The notes below the pieces were generated by a model, which did not search any database, had not been told where the DNA came from, and was given only the letters and a program-made list of their open reading frames with translations. Made by a program: the position numbers and the translations under genes. This document shows, in pieces, positions 23,223 to 35,334 of a DNA stretch of 64,000 bases. Source of the stretch: Dryas octopetala (lineage: Eukaryota > Streptophyta > Magnoliopsida > Rosales > Rosaceae); assembly GCA_963921425.1 (NCBI GenBank), contig OY992837.1, positions 6,359,896-6,423,895 on the forward strand, given 5' to 3'. Position 1 is the stretch's first letter; every line of letters begins with the position of its first letter.

Positions 23223-24770
23223 CTATGTTAAAGTCAATGAATTGAGCCCAATTGCCTTCTCAAGTAAAAGATCAATCAGTAGTAACTCGTCTTCTCCGCC
23301 GGTGAAGCCCAGCAACCCAACACTTTTTAGGTGCTTAAGTTCTGAAGTATTGGACTTCACACTTGTAAAATCCATCCAGAGGTGAGGTTCATGCCAATAT
23401 TGGTGGAAAAGTGGGGAGGGGATGATGCTGAGGTTGCTATCAATCTGCTTTCCTCGCAATGACAGAAAGAATGACTGCATCAATTAGAGTGTGCGCCTCA
23501 ACAAATTCATAGTAAAAATACTAAAACTTGGAAAATAGAACACTCACCTCTACCAACAACTTCTCTAAGAAAGGGCACAAGTTTAAGAAGCAAGCAAGGG
23601 AATCCCTTTTTGTCCTTGTTGATCAAAGAGTCAATCCAAGTTAATTCCTTTAGCTTGTTGAGTTGGAACTCAAGCCTCCCAAAAATCACTCCCGCTGAAC
23701 ATAACCACTTTAAGAATATGGTGCACACCTTGTCAGAAATTGGAATTCAACTTGCAGATGGGGTTAAGTCAAGGATTTTATAGGGAATTTTTCTCTCGTC
23801 ACACAGTCTGCCGATATAACATGTCAAATTGTCAATTTGTGACATTAATCCGTAGATTCTTGTATGAATATACAGTTCAGATTGACAATTTGACAACATA
23901 ATATGTTAAATATCTGGCAAGATAATGTTACCGGATTATGTATATTCATACCTGAAGAAGCCAGCCACTTATGGTGAGAATCTCAACATCCTTGAAAGAA
24001 GTTAGGGTGGATAGAATTTCCTCACAATCAAACTCATCGCTGCCTGGTCCATCCCTCAAATTGAGCACCACATCAACCAAGCTCATTGTGTTCTTTAGGT
24101 TGATCTGAGGAAGAACACCATGGTACCAAAAAGATTTCAGATTCAGTGCAGAAACCACAATAGCAGCCATGTCTGAACAGTCTGCAACCACCAAGCTCTG
24201 AAGGCTATCTGTTTCCAAATCAAGGCTCTGCAACCCTGTGCATTTCTCAAGCCTCAAGCTTTCAAGAAGATGGCAATTGGAGAACAACTGAGACACCAAA
24301 CTCTTGGTAAGGCTGGTGACTGATCTGAGGTGAAGAAGCTTGACACCAGAAAAGCTAGCAGTTTGTGTAGGATTGTTGTTAAGGCACAAACAAGTTGTAG
24401 TTGTTGCAACTTTCTGTCTTTCAAAGAATTCAACATGAAGCTCTTTGTCAACCCCCTTGATGGCTTTGACAATCAGTGCCTCATTCGTCTCTGAAGTCTT
24501 GACATTGAGGCACAGCTTCCATTGCTCAGGACAAGCATAAGACCCCAAGAACAAACCCAAAACTTGGTTTAGTGCTTGACCAAAGCCTTCATGGTGTATT
24601 GGGTTTGGATCAAAATTCAAGCTCACTTGAATTGGAGACCAGAGGGTCCTCCAGAGAGTTGAAAGAGTGCTGGTTCTTACTGCCTCTTTTAATGGAAGGA
24701 ATGAAACAATTCGTTTCTGTGTTTCAAATGGTAGGCTGCTGATTAAATCAAGCTTAATTTCCTCCTCCAT
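23223..24770 (-). CDS. F-box/LRR-type protein, possibly frame-disrupted
   Basis: F-box proteins are substrate adaptors of SCF ubiquitin ligases. Exon 1 (24770-23952) encodes an F-box at about residues 8-50 (LISSLPFETQKRIVSFLP, then LWRTLW) followed by leucine-rich sequence. Exon 2 likely starts at 23707, so that SGWLLQ joins WLCSAGVIFG, and ends near 23548 at a strong GTGAGT donor. A third segment (23472-23223) reads HQYWHEPHLWMDF and HLKSVGLLGF and ends with NSLTLT and a stop, as in FBD-like relatives. The best donor (phase 1) and the only acceptor, at GATGCAG (phase 0), do not agree, so this may be a decayed gene or use another splice site. The segment FLREVVGR also looks eroded. Confidence 0.65.
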
Positions 24771-26140
24771 GATCAGCTTCTCTTTTTCCTACTAAAACAC
24801 AAATAAAGTTATAAAATCAACCTTTAAAGCCTAAATCATTGTTGGGTTAAGCTCAAAAACAAGAAATGAATACAAGATAGTATGGACAAAATATGGAAAT
24901 TAATAACAATATTTCAATTGCTGGCTCTGTACCTCCCGGAGCCAGTTGCTTAAATAATGTGTATCCTTGGGGTACAACCAAAAATCTGATTCAAACGATG
25001 AGTTATTTCATGATAGAGAGCAGAGTTTGGCAGTTTCCATGGATATGAGGTTTGAAGATCATTGTCGGTGAGTGTGGTATACATTGTTTTATAAACATCG
25101 ATTGAAAGAGATCATTGAAGAATTGGATGCAATAGCAATTTGGCTGAGGCAAATTGACTAGGACGTAGATGTGATTTGCCATCAAGCCCAAGATGTTGAC
25201 TTTTGTTATGGGGCCCATGATGCTCATTTTCTTAATCGTTGGTTTTTGTTATGGAGCCCATGATGTTCATTCATTAATTTCATTTTAAGGGGATCATGAT
25301 GTTTTTCTTGCTAATGTGGATTTCAGTTTCTAGAACTAGTTTTTTAGTCTTTTTGGTCAGATAGAACTAGTCAATCTTCAAACAATTGCAGGGTTCAAAG
25401 TTCAAAACATATGCAATGGAGAAAAAGACCCTACTCTACTACTTCACTGTCCATTAACTAGACTTTGTAATATTGTTCATGACAAAGCTAGGTTCTTGTA
25501 CATCCTATCATTATTCAAGTTATCTGAATTGACCAGTTTTCATCTAACTTATATGTTTCTCAGAAACCAAACAGAAAATATGAAAGGGAAATTATTTATA
25601 CAATCATGACCAACTGATCAATAATTTAAGCATTTTCTTCATTACGTACAAGGTACAAGGTACATGGCATCTGGCTGAATCTTCTTAAATTTAAGCGTTA
25701 ATCAATTAGTGAGGATTTCTATGTTTCAAGGGCCACACATAAAGAGACACTGTTAGGGAAGCTGAATAACACCTGAAATTTCAGCAGGATTTCATTTCTT
25801 TGATCTATATTTTCCCTAAAATTAAGATTGTTGTTGCTGGGATTCTCCACTCGGGCATGTAGCCTAGCTGAACAAGTTAAAGCCACTTAGCACCAACTAC
25901 TGGTGGGCCTAGCCCACGGGTCAAGCCACCCATAGGCCTACTACAATTGTGATATCCCATTTGATCCTATGATTCCTATTTTGATATCTTGGATGAGAAA
26001 AATATACACTTATGTGTTTATTTCTTTAATCACGTGATAGGTGACATACTGAAATAGATAGAGATAATAAATGTATACATAGGTTATATAAAATTTTTAC
26101 TTCATCTTAAATACTTGCCTCTCAAGATAAGGAAAAATTA

Positions 26141-26430
26141 GTATGTTGAAAATTCCACATTGCCAACTTAGGAAAGTGGGAGACCTTTTTCTGCCTATAA
26201 GCCAACATTTAGTGCCCTTGAGAAGGCTATCCTTTTGGTGTCGAAACTCGGCCACTTGTCCCTTTGACAAACATTTTATTGATTTTTGTATCGAAGAGTT
26301 CTTCGTGGAAGCCAATAGTGTGTTCTTAGTTTTTAATTTCTATTTTATGAACCATTTTCATGTATCTTCTCCTCCCTTTCATTTATCACATCTCTTCTCA
26401 TCATCTTCTCATCCTTCATTCTCTATCTTC
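26141..26430 (+). repeat. Possible solo or truncated LTR
   Basis: The block begins TGTTGAAAATTCCACATTGC and soon shows CTATAAGCC, a start and spacing I associate with many plant Copia-type LTRs. Its right end is not clear, and no target duplication was identified. Confidence 0.3.
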
Positions 26431-26963
26431 AATTAAAATGGAAAACTAAAAAAAAAACAAAAAACAAAAGATATACCAAGCATACCCTTAAAACTTTTTG
26501 AGCAATGAGAAAATAAATATTACCAAGGCCTTAAGGAATATATCATATGCATTTAGAAGAAAAAAAACACACACACACACACACAAAAAGAATCGGAAGC
26601 AAAAATGGTGGCATCAATTTGGCAAGTGGATAAGACATTTAATTGAAAGAAAAATATAAGAAAGAAAGGTTGCCAGCATTCTTCTACCAAGTGATATTTG
26701 AAAAGAAGGTTTGGTTCATAAGAACAAAGTTACCAAAAGTGTAATTTTCTTCTCTTTGTTTTCTCTTTACATTCTTCTTCTTCATGCGTTTTATGTAAGA
26801 AAACAAAAACAAAAAATCCCATTTTTTTGAAAGCTAAAGAAAATCTCTAATTGAAAGTGAATTTAACACATCGAAAAAGTTGCCGAACTCTTTGCCAGTC
26901 TTCTTGGCTAATCCCAAAATAACATATAACAATAGTCCAAGGCAAATAGAGATTTAGGAAGAC

Positions 26964-27334
26964 TGAGCCAATTTGGTATTGCTGTGAGAAAAAAACAATT
27001 GTGAAATAAAGTCAGCTGTAAAGTAAAACAGTTGAGTGTTTGGTAAACTATGTTTTCAAAAGTGTTGTGAGTGCAAAAAACAATCAAAGTGTTTGATAAA
27101 TATTAATATAAAAGTGTTGTGCCTGTATATAATTACTAAAAATTATTGCTGTGATTCACAGTAGTTTTCAAAAGTATGTAAAAACCTGCTTTCTGTTTTT
27201 GCCGTGGGGAGTTAAGAATTGTGGGGAAAAACAATTTTTAATTTTTTTACCAAACACCAAAACTGCTGTAGGTGATTGAGAATTGTTATCTACAGCAGTT
27301 TTTGAGTCCTCCACCACAATCCCAAATGGGGCCA
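26964..27334. mobile_element. MITE with terminal inverted repeats
   Basis: The left end GAGCCAATTTGGTATTGCTG pairs with the right end, reverse-complemented, GGCCCCATTTGGGATTGTGG. Internal AACAATT, CAGCTGT/CTGCTGT and TTTGGTAAAC/GTTTGGTAAA blocks also mirror each other. No clear target duplication was found, so the superfamily is open. Confidence 0.6.
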
Positions 27335-28842
27335 ATGTTTCATTTGATTGCTTTTTTTTTTAGTCATTTTTCTTGCAAGCAATTTAAGACAAGATTAATC
27401 CACAAAATTAAAACACACTTTTTAGTGGAATAGATTTCACAAAGACTTTGTACCGCCTCCTTTCATCCTTCAGGTGGCATATATAAGACAAGATGTTGAC
27501 AATTATGTTTATCCTCGATCAATTGACTCATAAAGCAAACCATATTATAAACATCAAATGTACTTTATGTATATATGCAATAATATAAAACCATATGATT
27601 AGTTAAATCACTGACTTTTGTTTTACCTTTGAAAACAAAAATAAAAAAAATTGCTTCCCAAATCTAAGTTTAGCTTTCTGAATTGTGATCAAGGGAACAA
27701 TATCGTATCTGCTGATGAAAGATTTATCTTTTGGTCTGCAAACATTTTGTGTACTGCTTACAAGCATGAAGATTTTCATAAAATGGCTCGTTTGATGATA
27801 GCCAAACTATTCTAATCCACTAACTAATTATTAGCTAGTCTAGTAATATTTTTTTACCTTGTTGGGAGAGATACCTCTTTTACAACTATTTTAGTTTTTT
27901 TTTTTTTTTTTAACAAAACACTTTTAATATTGACTATAATCTTGATCTATTCAACTTCAATATTTTCCAGACATATTCGACTATAATTTTGACCTATTCG
28001 ATTTTCCTAAGTATTTTGGTCGATTCACATCTAAAACGATTACAAAAATATCAATTTTTGTTTTGATTTAAAATAGTTTAACCTTCGTTTAAAGAATTAT
28101 TTTATGAAATTTTCTTATAAGCATATATTAGACCCTCATGGTTTTTTCTATTTTTAAAATTTTGTGCACTCACAGGCTATGTAGTTCCATATGAAGGGGC
28201 TAAAGAAATAAATCTGCAGCAGTGTAATAGTTTTTCATTGATAATTAGTCTAAGTTTAAAGATTATCGAATTTTAATTATAAGGTGAAAATTAATAAACC
28301 ATTTTTTCCCTTTTTTACATTATAGAGAGGGAGATACCCATTACACCCACATGACCAAAAAATCAAAATGGTGGCTAGGAATTTGATTTATGGTAGTTTG
28401 AAGTTAGCAGTAAATCAAGGTTCATTAGCTAGCCGTTCATTAACAGTAGGCAATTACTAATTAGAATTAGTAGCTACCATTGGATTGACAATGAGAGAGA
28501 GAAAAATTAATATATTTTGAGAGGGAGACAGAATCCCATTAACCACGGAGAGTATTGGGGGGTGATTAATTAGTGAGACAAGAATAGGAACGTGAGTTTA
28601 TAATATAATGTGGTTATAGTGATTTTAAGAAGGTTTCAAACATACCTTAAATTCTTATTCCTCTATTGGATTACGTTTATGGAAGCTTTGCTAGAGGTCA
28701 GCACCTCTGGTGCATGCACTTGTTTCTTTCCCTTTTCTGTCTTTCTTCACCATATCCCTCTTCAATTTAATATATGGTTCTGCTAGTCGGCTAGTCATTG
28801 CATTTCCTACATTGCTTTGTGATAGAGAGAGAGAGAGAGAGA

Positions 28843-30564
28843 ATGGTTTACATGTGGAGTGATCAAGAGGTGAGTAATTTTTCGTTTCAATATATGGTTG
28901 TCTCTTTGCATAGTGGAATGATTTCAGTTGTTATTTAAATAATTTGATAGTAGAATAATGTGGCCTGGTCTAAAATGTTTTGCTTCAGTTGAATATATAC
29001 TGTTTTCCATGCTTTATGACAAAAATTGTGCAGTATTTGGCTTGGCAGCCAATAGATTTTCCCTGGTGCTTTTGGCAACAAATTAAAGTTAGTGTATATT
29101 CCTGTATATTTAAGATTGGTTCTCAAAATCATATCAGTTTTTCTTGTTTTCCCCAACTGGCTATACAATTGATGCATTAGTAGTGTTGCAGATCAATTTT
29201 GTCATGCAGAAAGTACAGCACTATTGCTGAAATGGTTGCTCTTGAAAATTTTCAAATTCATTGTACTTAAAACGTGCATGACATGAAGGCTTTGGTGATA
29301 AAAAGTAAATATTTGATGCTTTTCTATATAGGTTTCAAATGCAAAATGTTATCTGTCTCAAAACAAAAGTAGAAACGAAAACTTCCCTTCTGTTCCTTGC
29401 TCATATTATGTATGTTCCAAACAAAAAGAAGGTTTCTTTTGAAAAAAAAAAAATTGGTGCGAAGAACTAAGTTGGATCTATAAATTTTCAAAATGAACAT
29501 TTGTAGTGAATGATTTAGATCATTATAGTTTTCCTCCATGCAGTTTTCATTACAACTTCTGTTGTATGCCTATTTGGGTTGCACATGTTTCTCAAATTGC
29601 TTGTACAGAATCAGTCATGTGTCTCAGTCTCACTGCAGCCATCACTAAATTTGCTCTGTTTGTTCTCTGACAGAGTGTTGAAGAACTGAAACACAAGCTT
29701 CTCTGCATCAATTTTGAAGTAGAAACAGCACAAATGATGGCACAAGATGAGGTAAGCAAAAACGAGGAGATCAGAAAGCAGTTGCTTGATCTCTTGAAGG
29801 CAGCTTATCAAGAGAGAGATGAAGCAAAAGACCAGTTGCAAAAGCTACAGAACAATTTCTTGCCATCCATACCTGCTGAAACCAGTCCTGTCCTCTCACA
29901 ACAAGTCAATAATGAGACCCCAATTCCCCAAAAAACCACATACCCACCAATGGTTGAAGAAGCAGATAGTGTATCCAAAACACACAACTTGGGTTCTTTC
30001 TCCTTCCAAGGCCTGCCTAGTACAAACTTTGCTGATTCAAATTACATGGGATTGCCAAAATGGCCTGATGTTGTTCAAGAATATACTGAGCCTATGCAGG
30101 TGGCTAAGATTCCTTCAGAGAACTCGAAAATCGATCCTGCTTCTTTTTTGCTTGATAGCATTGCTTGGATGAAACCACTGCCCGAAAAAGGCAGACTCGC
30201 GCAGGCTGTAATGGAAATTGGGCCTTTACTTCACACACTTCTTGTTGCACCTCTTCCCAAGTGGAAAAATCCTCCAACTCTTGCCCCATTTCTAAATCCA
30301 CCCAATCTCATTTATGGGAGTGACTGTGACTCAACAATGCAGCAGAAAGAAGCAGCCAATTCATCAAGTACATCCTCTTCATACCTTGACAACTCACATG
30401 GGTTATTTAATCCTCAGATACCATCTTCATGTGTGCTCGACTTTGGACTTGGTTCTGTTTGTTTGAACAATAACAGTGGGCAGCAGCAGCCCCTAAATGT
30501 TGGTAACAATGTTTCAGATTCCATGCACTATCAGATTCCAACTGGTAAACGAAGAAGGTGCTGA
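28843..30564 (+). CDS. DUF1635 family protein
   Basis: Two exons, 28843-28869 (MVYMWSDQE) and 29674-30564, encode 305 residues. The donor (GAG|GTGAGT) and acceptor (CTGACAG) are strong and the phase is conserved. The N-terminal half of exon 2 is a coiled-coil-prone helix with the pattern I know from DUF1635 proteins (VEELKHKLLCINFEVETAQ, then KQLLDLLKAAYQERDEAKDQ). Then comes a Ser/Pro/Asn-rich disordered region, a short conserved block near LDSIAWMKPLPEKGRLAQAV, PLLHTLLVAPLPKW, and a basic end GKRRRC. The function of this family is not known to me. The basic tail could be a nuclear signal. The intron of about 800 bp holds nothing recognisable. Confidence 0.88.
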
Positions 30565-30650
30565 TGGGGGTTGCAAATGCTTTGTCCTATTGTCTAACAA
30601 TCAGTATAGATAGGCTTTGGTGTCTGGTGTAAATGCAAACTTGGTTTCTG

Positions 30651-30656
30651 AATAAA
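30651..30656 (+). terminator. Polyadenylation signal of the DUF1635 gene
   Basis: AATAAA lies 87 bp after the stop codon, a typical distance for a plant near-upstream element. Confidence 0.5.
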
Positions 30657-30664
30657 ATAATTAC

Positions 30665-31340
30665 TATGTAGTTTTTGGGCTTGGTTAGGATTTGCATATC
30701 TATGCAAGGCTGAAAAGTAGTAATCAATAATAGTCCACTTAAAGGCTTGGTAATGGTAGCAATTCTATTTAATTGGAACTCATTGTGAAAAGTAATTTAC
30801 CTTTAAGTGGTAATCAAATTATAGCCTACTTTAGCTTGAAACATTGGGTGCTATTTTGGTTCACTGATTATGTCTTGAATGAAAAACATTTTATTTCTTG
30901 TATGTTACATTTTGTGCTATTCTTGTCAAAAAATTATTATATATAACTGATATATTGATACGTGATGTCATCAATTCACATTTTATAATATGAGTGGATG
31001 ACACATTTATATATACATTTTCTAATTTCTCCTTTAAAATTTACATTAACAAGAAGTGTACATTTACATATCCATATTTATAGGACATTAGCATCCCTTT
31101 ATTCTCATAGTCATAGCACATCTTGTTCTATACATATATGATATATCTTTTGCAAACGAGGAATATCTCAAGAACCACTTTCTCGTTGGGGAGGAATATT
31201 CTACGACTCAATTTCTAGTCGGAATAAGACCTTAAAGTAAATTTCAAATACTTATATCATCACTCTATATTTTTGCTTCACCACAATTGCGGTAAAATTT
31301 GTAAATGCTCCACAATTTTTAACATGTTTAACCACTTCCG
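30665..31340. other. Intergenic spacer
   Basis: I see no gene or repeat in this AT-rich stretch. Confidence 0.5.
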
Positions 31341-32621
31341 AGTTACCAACTAGCTAGCATGGAACCATGAAAGGAGTTATAGTCCCTAACCTTTTATTTA
31401 TTTTATTTTTTTTGAAAAAATTAAAAAGACACATACTTTGGGGTCAATCCTATATTTTAGGACACACGTTTAAGTTTGAGTTTGTGTTAGTGTAAGACAC
31501 ATATTTATGATTTGTGTTATTATAGTACAATATGTTAACTATATTAATAATTCCGTTAAAATAGACCATGTGTCACTCACATGACCAATTTTTATGGGCA
31601 AATTTGACAATTCACCTATATATTTAAAAAAAAAAAAAACTGGAAAAAAAAATTTTAAGAAAAAAAAAACCAACACCCCCTTCCCCAACCAAGCCCCGCC
31701 CCACCAGCCCCCTCCTCCCCACTCAGCCCTCCTTACCCTTCCCCTCCACCTAACCCACTCCACCACCTCCCCTTTCCCCACCCAGCCCTTCGCACCCTCC
31801 ACCTAGCCTCGACCCTGGCCCGTCGCAACCCCCCTCCTATCCAAACCCAACCTTAACCTCGACATGTACAAAGGAGAGAGAGAGAGAGAAATAAATAGTG
31901 AGAGATGAAGGGGAGGGTGAGCTGTCGTCGGCGTGTAAGGCTGCTGACGAAGGTGGTTGGGGCTAGGTGAAGAGGGGGTGAGATGATGCAGATCTCCCCT
32001 CTTCTTTCTGTTTTTTTTAGTTTTAATCCTTTTTGTTTTTGTTTTTTATTTCAATTTTAATATTTTTAGTTTTGATGTTGTTTAATTTTAATCTTATTTA
32101 GTTTTAATCTTTTGTAATTCTAAAAAAATTAGTTTAAATATTTTGATTTATTTTTAGTATTATCTTTTTTGTTTTTGAGTTTTAATATTTATTTTTAAAA
32201 TTATATTTAATATGAAATTGACCAAATTATTCCTCATTTGGATGAGAAATGGAATAGAATTGAGTCAATTGACGGTGCGTTCCACAATAACACAAATTCT
32301 AAATATGTGTCTTGTACTAACACAAACTCAAACCTAAACGTGTATTCTAAAATAGAATTGATCCCAAAATATGTATCTTTTTTAAAAAAATTTCCATTTT
32401 TTTTCTCAATTAGTTTAGCACATAGTTCCTTATGACTTTATGAGTACATCCAATACTCACTCCTAGTCCACTTTCAGCTTTTATCTCTCCATCTCCTGAG
32501 GGCTAGCCTAGTTTTTCTATAAGATTGGCCCCATGCCCTTAGCTATTAGTTTAGTAATATTATTCTTTTTAACTGATAAATTCGAATCCACGTATTCAGA
32601 TAAAAAGAAAAAAAAAAAAAA
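31341..32621 (+). mobile_element. Probable poly(A)-tailed retro-insertion with a nested MITE
   Basis: AACCACTTC(C/T)GAGTT occurs just left (about 31329-31343) and just right (about 32622-32637) of this stretch, and the right copy directly follows a poly(A) run. This fits a target duplication of a retroposed sequence. The outer sequence has no recognisable ORF. A Mutator-type MITE (31423-32383) lies inside it. The source of the retro-insertion is unknown. Confidence 0.45.
31423..32383. mobile_element. Mutator-type MITE with long inverted arms and a C-rich centre
   Basis: The left arm AAAAAGACACATACTTTGGG pairs with the right arm, reverse-complemented, AAAAAGATACATATTTTGGG. Pairing continues through GTTTGAGTTTGTGTTAGT for about 130 bp. 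The flanks GAAAAAATT and AAAAAAATT match at 8 of 9 bases. Between the arms is an anomalous C/A-rich stretch (31660-31860) and a (GA)n run near 31874, quite unlike the AT-rich surroundings. It could be captured sequence, but I cannot name it. Confidence 0.65.
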
Positions 32622-32753
32622 AACCACTTCTGAGTTGCGACTTTCCGAGTTACATTATTGGGTTCACAAGATGGGATAGTTTTGGATCAGGGACAGGGGG
32701 TTCCAAGAAACAAAGCTAATTGATCCCCAAAAGTACCCCCCGGACACACACTT

Positions 32754-34268
32754 ATGAAACCCAGACTATGTATGTACCCTCTCTCTCATTTCGTACAAAG
32801 GAAAGCTCACACTTCAGCTTGTTCGCTTCCTGCTGAAACCCAGAAAGCTCATGCCAAGCAACATGGAAACTCAGATGCATTCTTATATGCTCGCCAATTG
32901 TTCGACGAAACGCCTGACTTGACCGTGGTGTCAGCCACAACAATAATAGGCGACTTTGCTCGCCAACACCATCATGAAGAAGCTATTTATCTCTTTTCAA
33001 GAATGCTTGATTCAAATATTAGACCCAATGAATTTACATTTGGTACTGTCATTCCCTCGTCAACTGCACTTGGAGACCTAAATATAGGCAAGCAACTTCA
33101 TGCATGTGCAACAAAGATGGGTCTGCATTCGAATGTCTTTGTGGGAAGTGCAATTTTGGATCTTTATGCCAAGTTGGGCATGATCCATGATGCTCGAAGA
33201 GCCTTCGAAGATACCCAGAAGCCGAATGTGGTTTCTTATACGACATTGATATGTGCATACCTGAAAAAGAAGAAGATTGAAGATGCTCTCGAGCTTTTCC
33301 GAGTGATTCCAGAGAGGAATGTTGTTTCATGGAACGCGATGATTGGAGGGTTCAGCCAAACAGGCCACAATGAAGAGGCTGTGAATCTTTTCATTGAGAT
33401 GCTTAGAAATGGGTTGGTGCCTAGCCCTTCTACTTTTCCTTGTGTTATCATTGCAGCTTCCAATATAGCAGCACTAGGAATGGGCAGAAGTATCCATGCC
33501 TGTGCTGTCAAGTTCTTGGGTAAGCTTAATGTGTTCAATGACAATTCCCTTATAAGCTTTTATGCAAAATGTGGAAGCATGGAAGACAGTCTCTTGGTTT
33601 TCAATAAAATTTGGGGAAAAAATATTGTTTCTTGGAATGCTGTGATTTGTGGGTATGCTCAAAATGGTAAAGGAGAGGAAGCCATAAGCTTTTTTGAGAG
33701 GATGAGGGTGTCTGATTGTAAACCCAATAGTGTTACACTGCTTGGCTTATTGTGGGCTTGTAATCATGCTGGTCTTGTTGAAGAGGGTTATTCGTATTTT
33801 AATCAGGCAAGAGTCCAGGACCCCAGCATTCTAAAGCCTGAGCATTATGCTTGTATGGTTGATTTGCTCTCCCGCTCGGGGTGTTTCAGACAAGCTGAAG
33901 AGTTTATTAGCAATTTGCCTTTTGAACCAGGTATTGGGTTTTGGAAGGCATTGCTTGGTGGCTGCCAGATCCACTCAAATATGGAATTGGGGGAGTTTGC
34001 AGCAAGAAAAATTCTGAGTTTGGACCCTGAAGATGTGCCATCATATATTATGGTGTCCAATGCACATTCTGCAGCTGGTAGATGGCAGAGTGTGTCAACA
34101 ATCAGGAGAGAAATGAAAGAAAAAGGGATGAAGAGGGTTCCAGGTTGCAGTTGGATAGAAATCAGGAACAAAGTTCATGTATTTGTCACATGGGATGAGA
34201 ATCATCACCAAATGAATGAAATTTATACTCTATTAAAATTCATGTATAGAGCATTTAAGGGAGAATAA
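32754..34268 (+). CDS. Pentatricopeptide repeat protein, PLS/E class
   Basis: This intronless gene encodes 504 residues, as usual for plant PPR genes. PPR proteins bind organellar RNA in sequence-specific fashion. Repeats of about 35 residues run from about residue 45 to 420, with characteristic motifs VVSWNAMIGGFSQTG, NIVSWNAVICGYAQNG and PNSVTLLGLLWACNHAG. An E/E+ type C-terminus follows (GFWKALLGGCQIHSN, GCSWIEIRNKVHVF). There is no DYW domain. The N-terminus could target mitochondria. From memory it strongly resembles Arabidopsis At5g42450, a mitochondrial PPR protein. The ATG is only about 130 bp downstream of a transposon insertion, so the promoter may be partly element-derived. Confidence 0.92.
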   Translation: MKPRLCMYPLSHFVQRKAHTSACSLPAETQKAHAKQHGNSDAFLYARQLFDETPDLTVVSATTIIGDFARQHHHEEAIYLFSRMLDSNIRPNEFTFGTVIPSSTALGDLNIGKQLHACATKMGLHSNVFVGSAILDLYAKLGMIHDARRAFEDTQKPNVVSYTTLICAYLKKKKIEDALELFRVIPERNVVSWNAMIGGFSQTGHNEEAVNLFIEMLRNGLVPSPSTFPCVIIAASNIAALGMGRSIHACAVKFLGKLNVFNDNSLISFYAKCGSMEDSLLVFNKIWGKNIVSWNAVICGYAQNGKGEEAISFFERMRVSDCKPNSVTLLGLLWACNHAGLVEEGYSYFNQARVQDPSILKPEHYACMVDLLSRSGCFRQAEEFISNLPFEPGIGFWKALLGGCQIHSNMELGEFAARKILSLDPEDVPSYIMVSNAHSAAGRWQSVSTIRREMKEKGMKRVPGCSWIEIRNKVHVFVTWDENHHQMNEIYTLLKFMYRAFKGE

Positions 34269-35110
34269 ATCCAGACAAGGAGAAGGGTACATTGATGATC
34301 TGTATATTTATAGCTGCTGTGACTGTGTGGTCATTACAGACTACATCAAAATTTAGCTTGAGCTAAACTTGAGGTGGGGGAGACCAACTTCCAAGGCCCC
34401 AATGAAGCTAAATGGGGTGAAGCTGAAGGTGTTCTTCTGGCTGTTTAGGGGCAAGTAGAAGTGTAGAACAAACTTCAAAAACGTAGTCTGGGAAGGAGAT
34501 GGTCGATCAATTACAAGGCCTTTAAGCTCTTGCAATGAAGCAGCAGATTGGTTGTGAACGAATTTTATCATATCAGATGTTAAACACCTGCTTTCAAGTT
34601 TTGATTTTTGGTCTGTATGTTCTATATCAGCTAATATTGTTGCTCAAAACTTGTCCAAGTGGGCATCTTCTTGTAATAGCTTTGGGCTGATTCCCATCTC
34701 CCCTATTCTTTCTTGGGTTTGTTTCTTCTGGGCATAAGAAATATTCCACCAGCAAGCTGTATCAGTATCACCATGTACAAGCAGCCATTATTATAAACAG
34801 AAATGAAGGTATTCCACCTCCAAGCTGCATCACTATCTACAAGCAGCAACAAGATGATTTTTAATTAGTGAAAATGATTTTTAAATGTAAGAAAAATGAT
34901 TTTTAATGATTTTAATGAAAATTTTAATGAATTTTAATCAATGTGTATTTAGTGATTTTACATCTCAATGTAAGAAAAATGATTTTTCAATGAAAATTTA
35001 TAATAATATAAAGATTTAGTTGGCATAATTTTTAATTCAATATCAAATATTAAAAGGATCATAATTTGTATGAGCTGTCTGGGTCACCATAATCATTAAT
35101 CAATTGATTT
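34269..35110. other. 3' flank of the PPR gene and spacer
   Basis: It contains a probable LINE RNase H remnant (34568-34738). Near 34850-34990 the word AATGATTTTTAAT recurs in slightly varied copies, a local AT-rich repeat. No gene is supported. Confidence 0.45.
34568..34738 (+). pseudogene. Remnant of a non-LTR retrotransposon RNase H-like C-terminus
   Basis: The plus strand reads ISANIVAQNLSKWASS, then FGLIPISPILSWVCFFW before a stop. This matches the pattern I know from the tail of plant LINE RNase H domains (xxANxVAHxLAKWA, then a P-x-SW end). It is short and lacks the catalytic residues. Confidence 0.35.
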
Positions 35111-35118
35111 TTATTAGA

Positions 35119-35319
35119 ATAATGCTATACTTACCACATTTCTTATACCACATTCTTATACCATCTCACGTGTCATTACTTTATTGAACAGAATTTTTCT
35201 TTTTCTTTTTGGATTTTTATTTTTATTTTTTAGTATCCAATGTATGAATGTCATGTAAGTTACCACATAAGATAGTATGAAATTATGGTATAAAAATGTG
35301 GTATATCTAGCAGTACTGT
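35119..35319. mobile_element. Short MITE upstream of AFC1
   Basis: The left end AATGCTATACTTACCACAT is mirrored at the right by ACTGCTAGATATACCACAT (reverse complement), giving an element of about 200 bp without coding capacity. Confidence 0.5.
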
Positions 35320-35334
35320 TTTTTTTAACTTAGG

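Larger units (their letters stand above)
24771..28842. other. Intergenic spacer between F-box and DUF1635 genes
   Basis: No gene is supported. Contents: a possible LTR fragment (26141-26430), a MITE (26964-27334), an (AC)n run near 26571-26585, and a (GA)n run at 28825-28842 directly before the DUF1635 start, presumably in its 5'UTR. The rest is AT-rich sequence without recognisable structure. Confidence 0.5.

Noticed and set aside
31678..31860. Proline-rich ORF in the C-rich stretch as a gene
   Set aside because: It is low complexity, lies inside a MITE, and has no start context or homologous motif.
32581..32590. TTCGAATCC word resembling a tRNA B box (also at 53511)
   Set aside because: No A box or cloverleaf was found nearby; it looks like part of a dispersed repeat.
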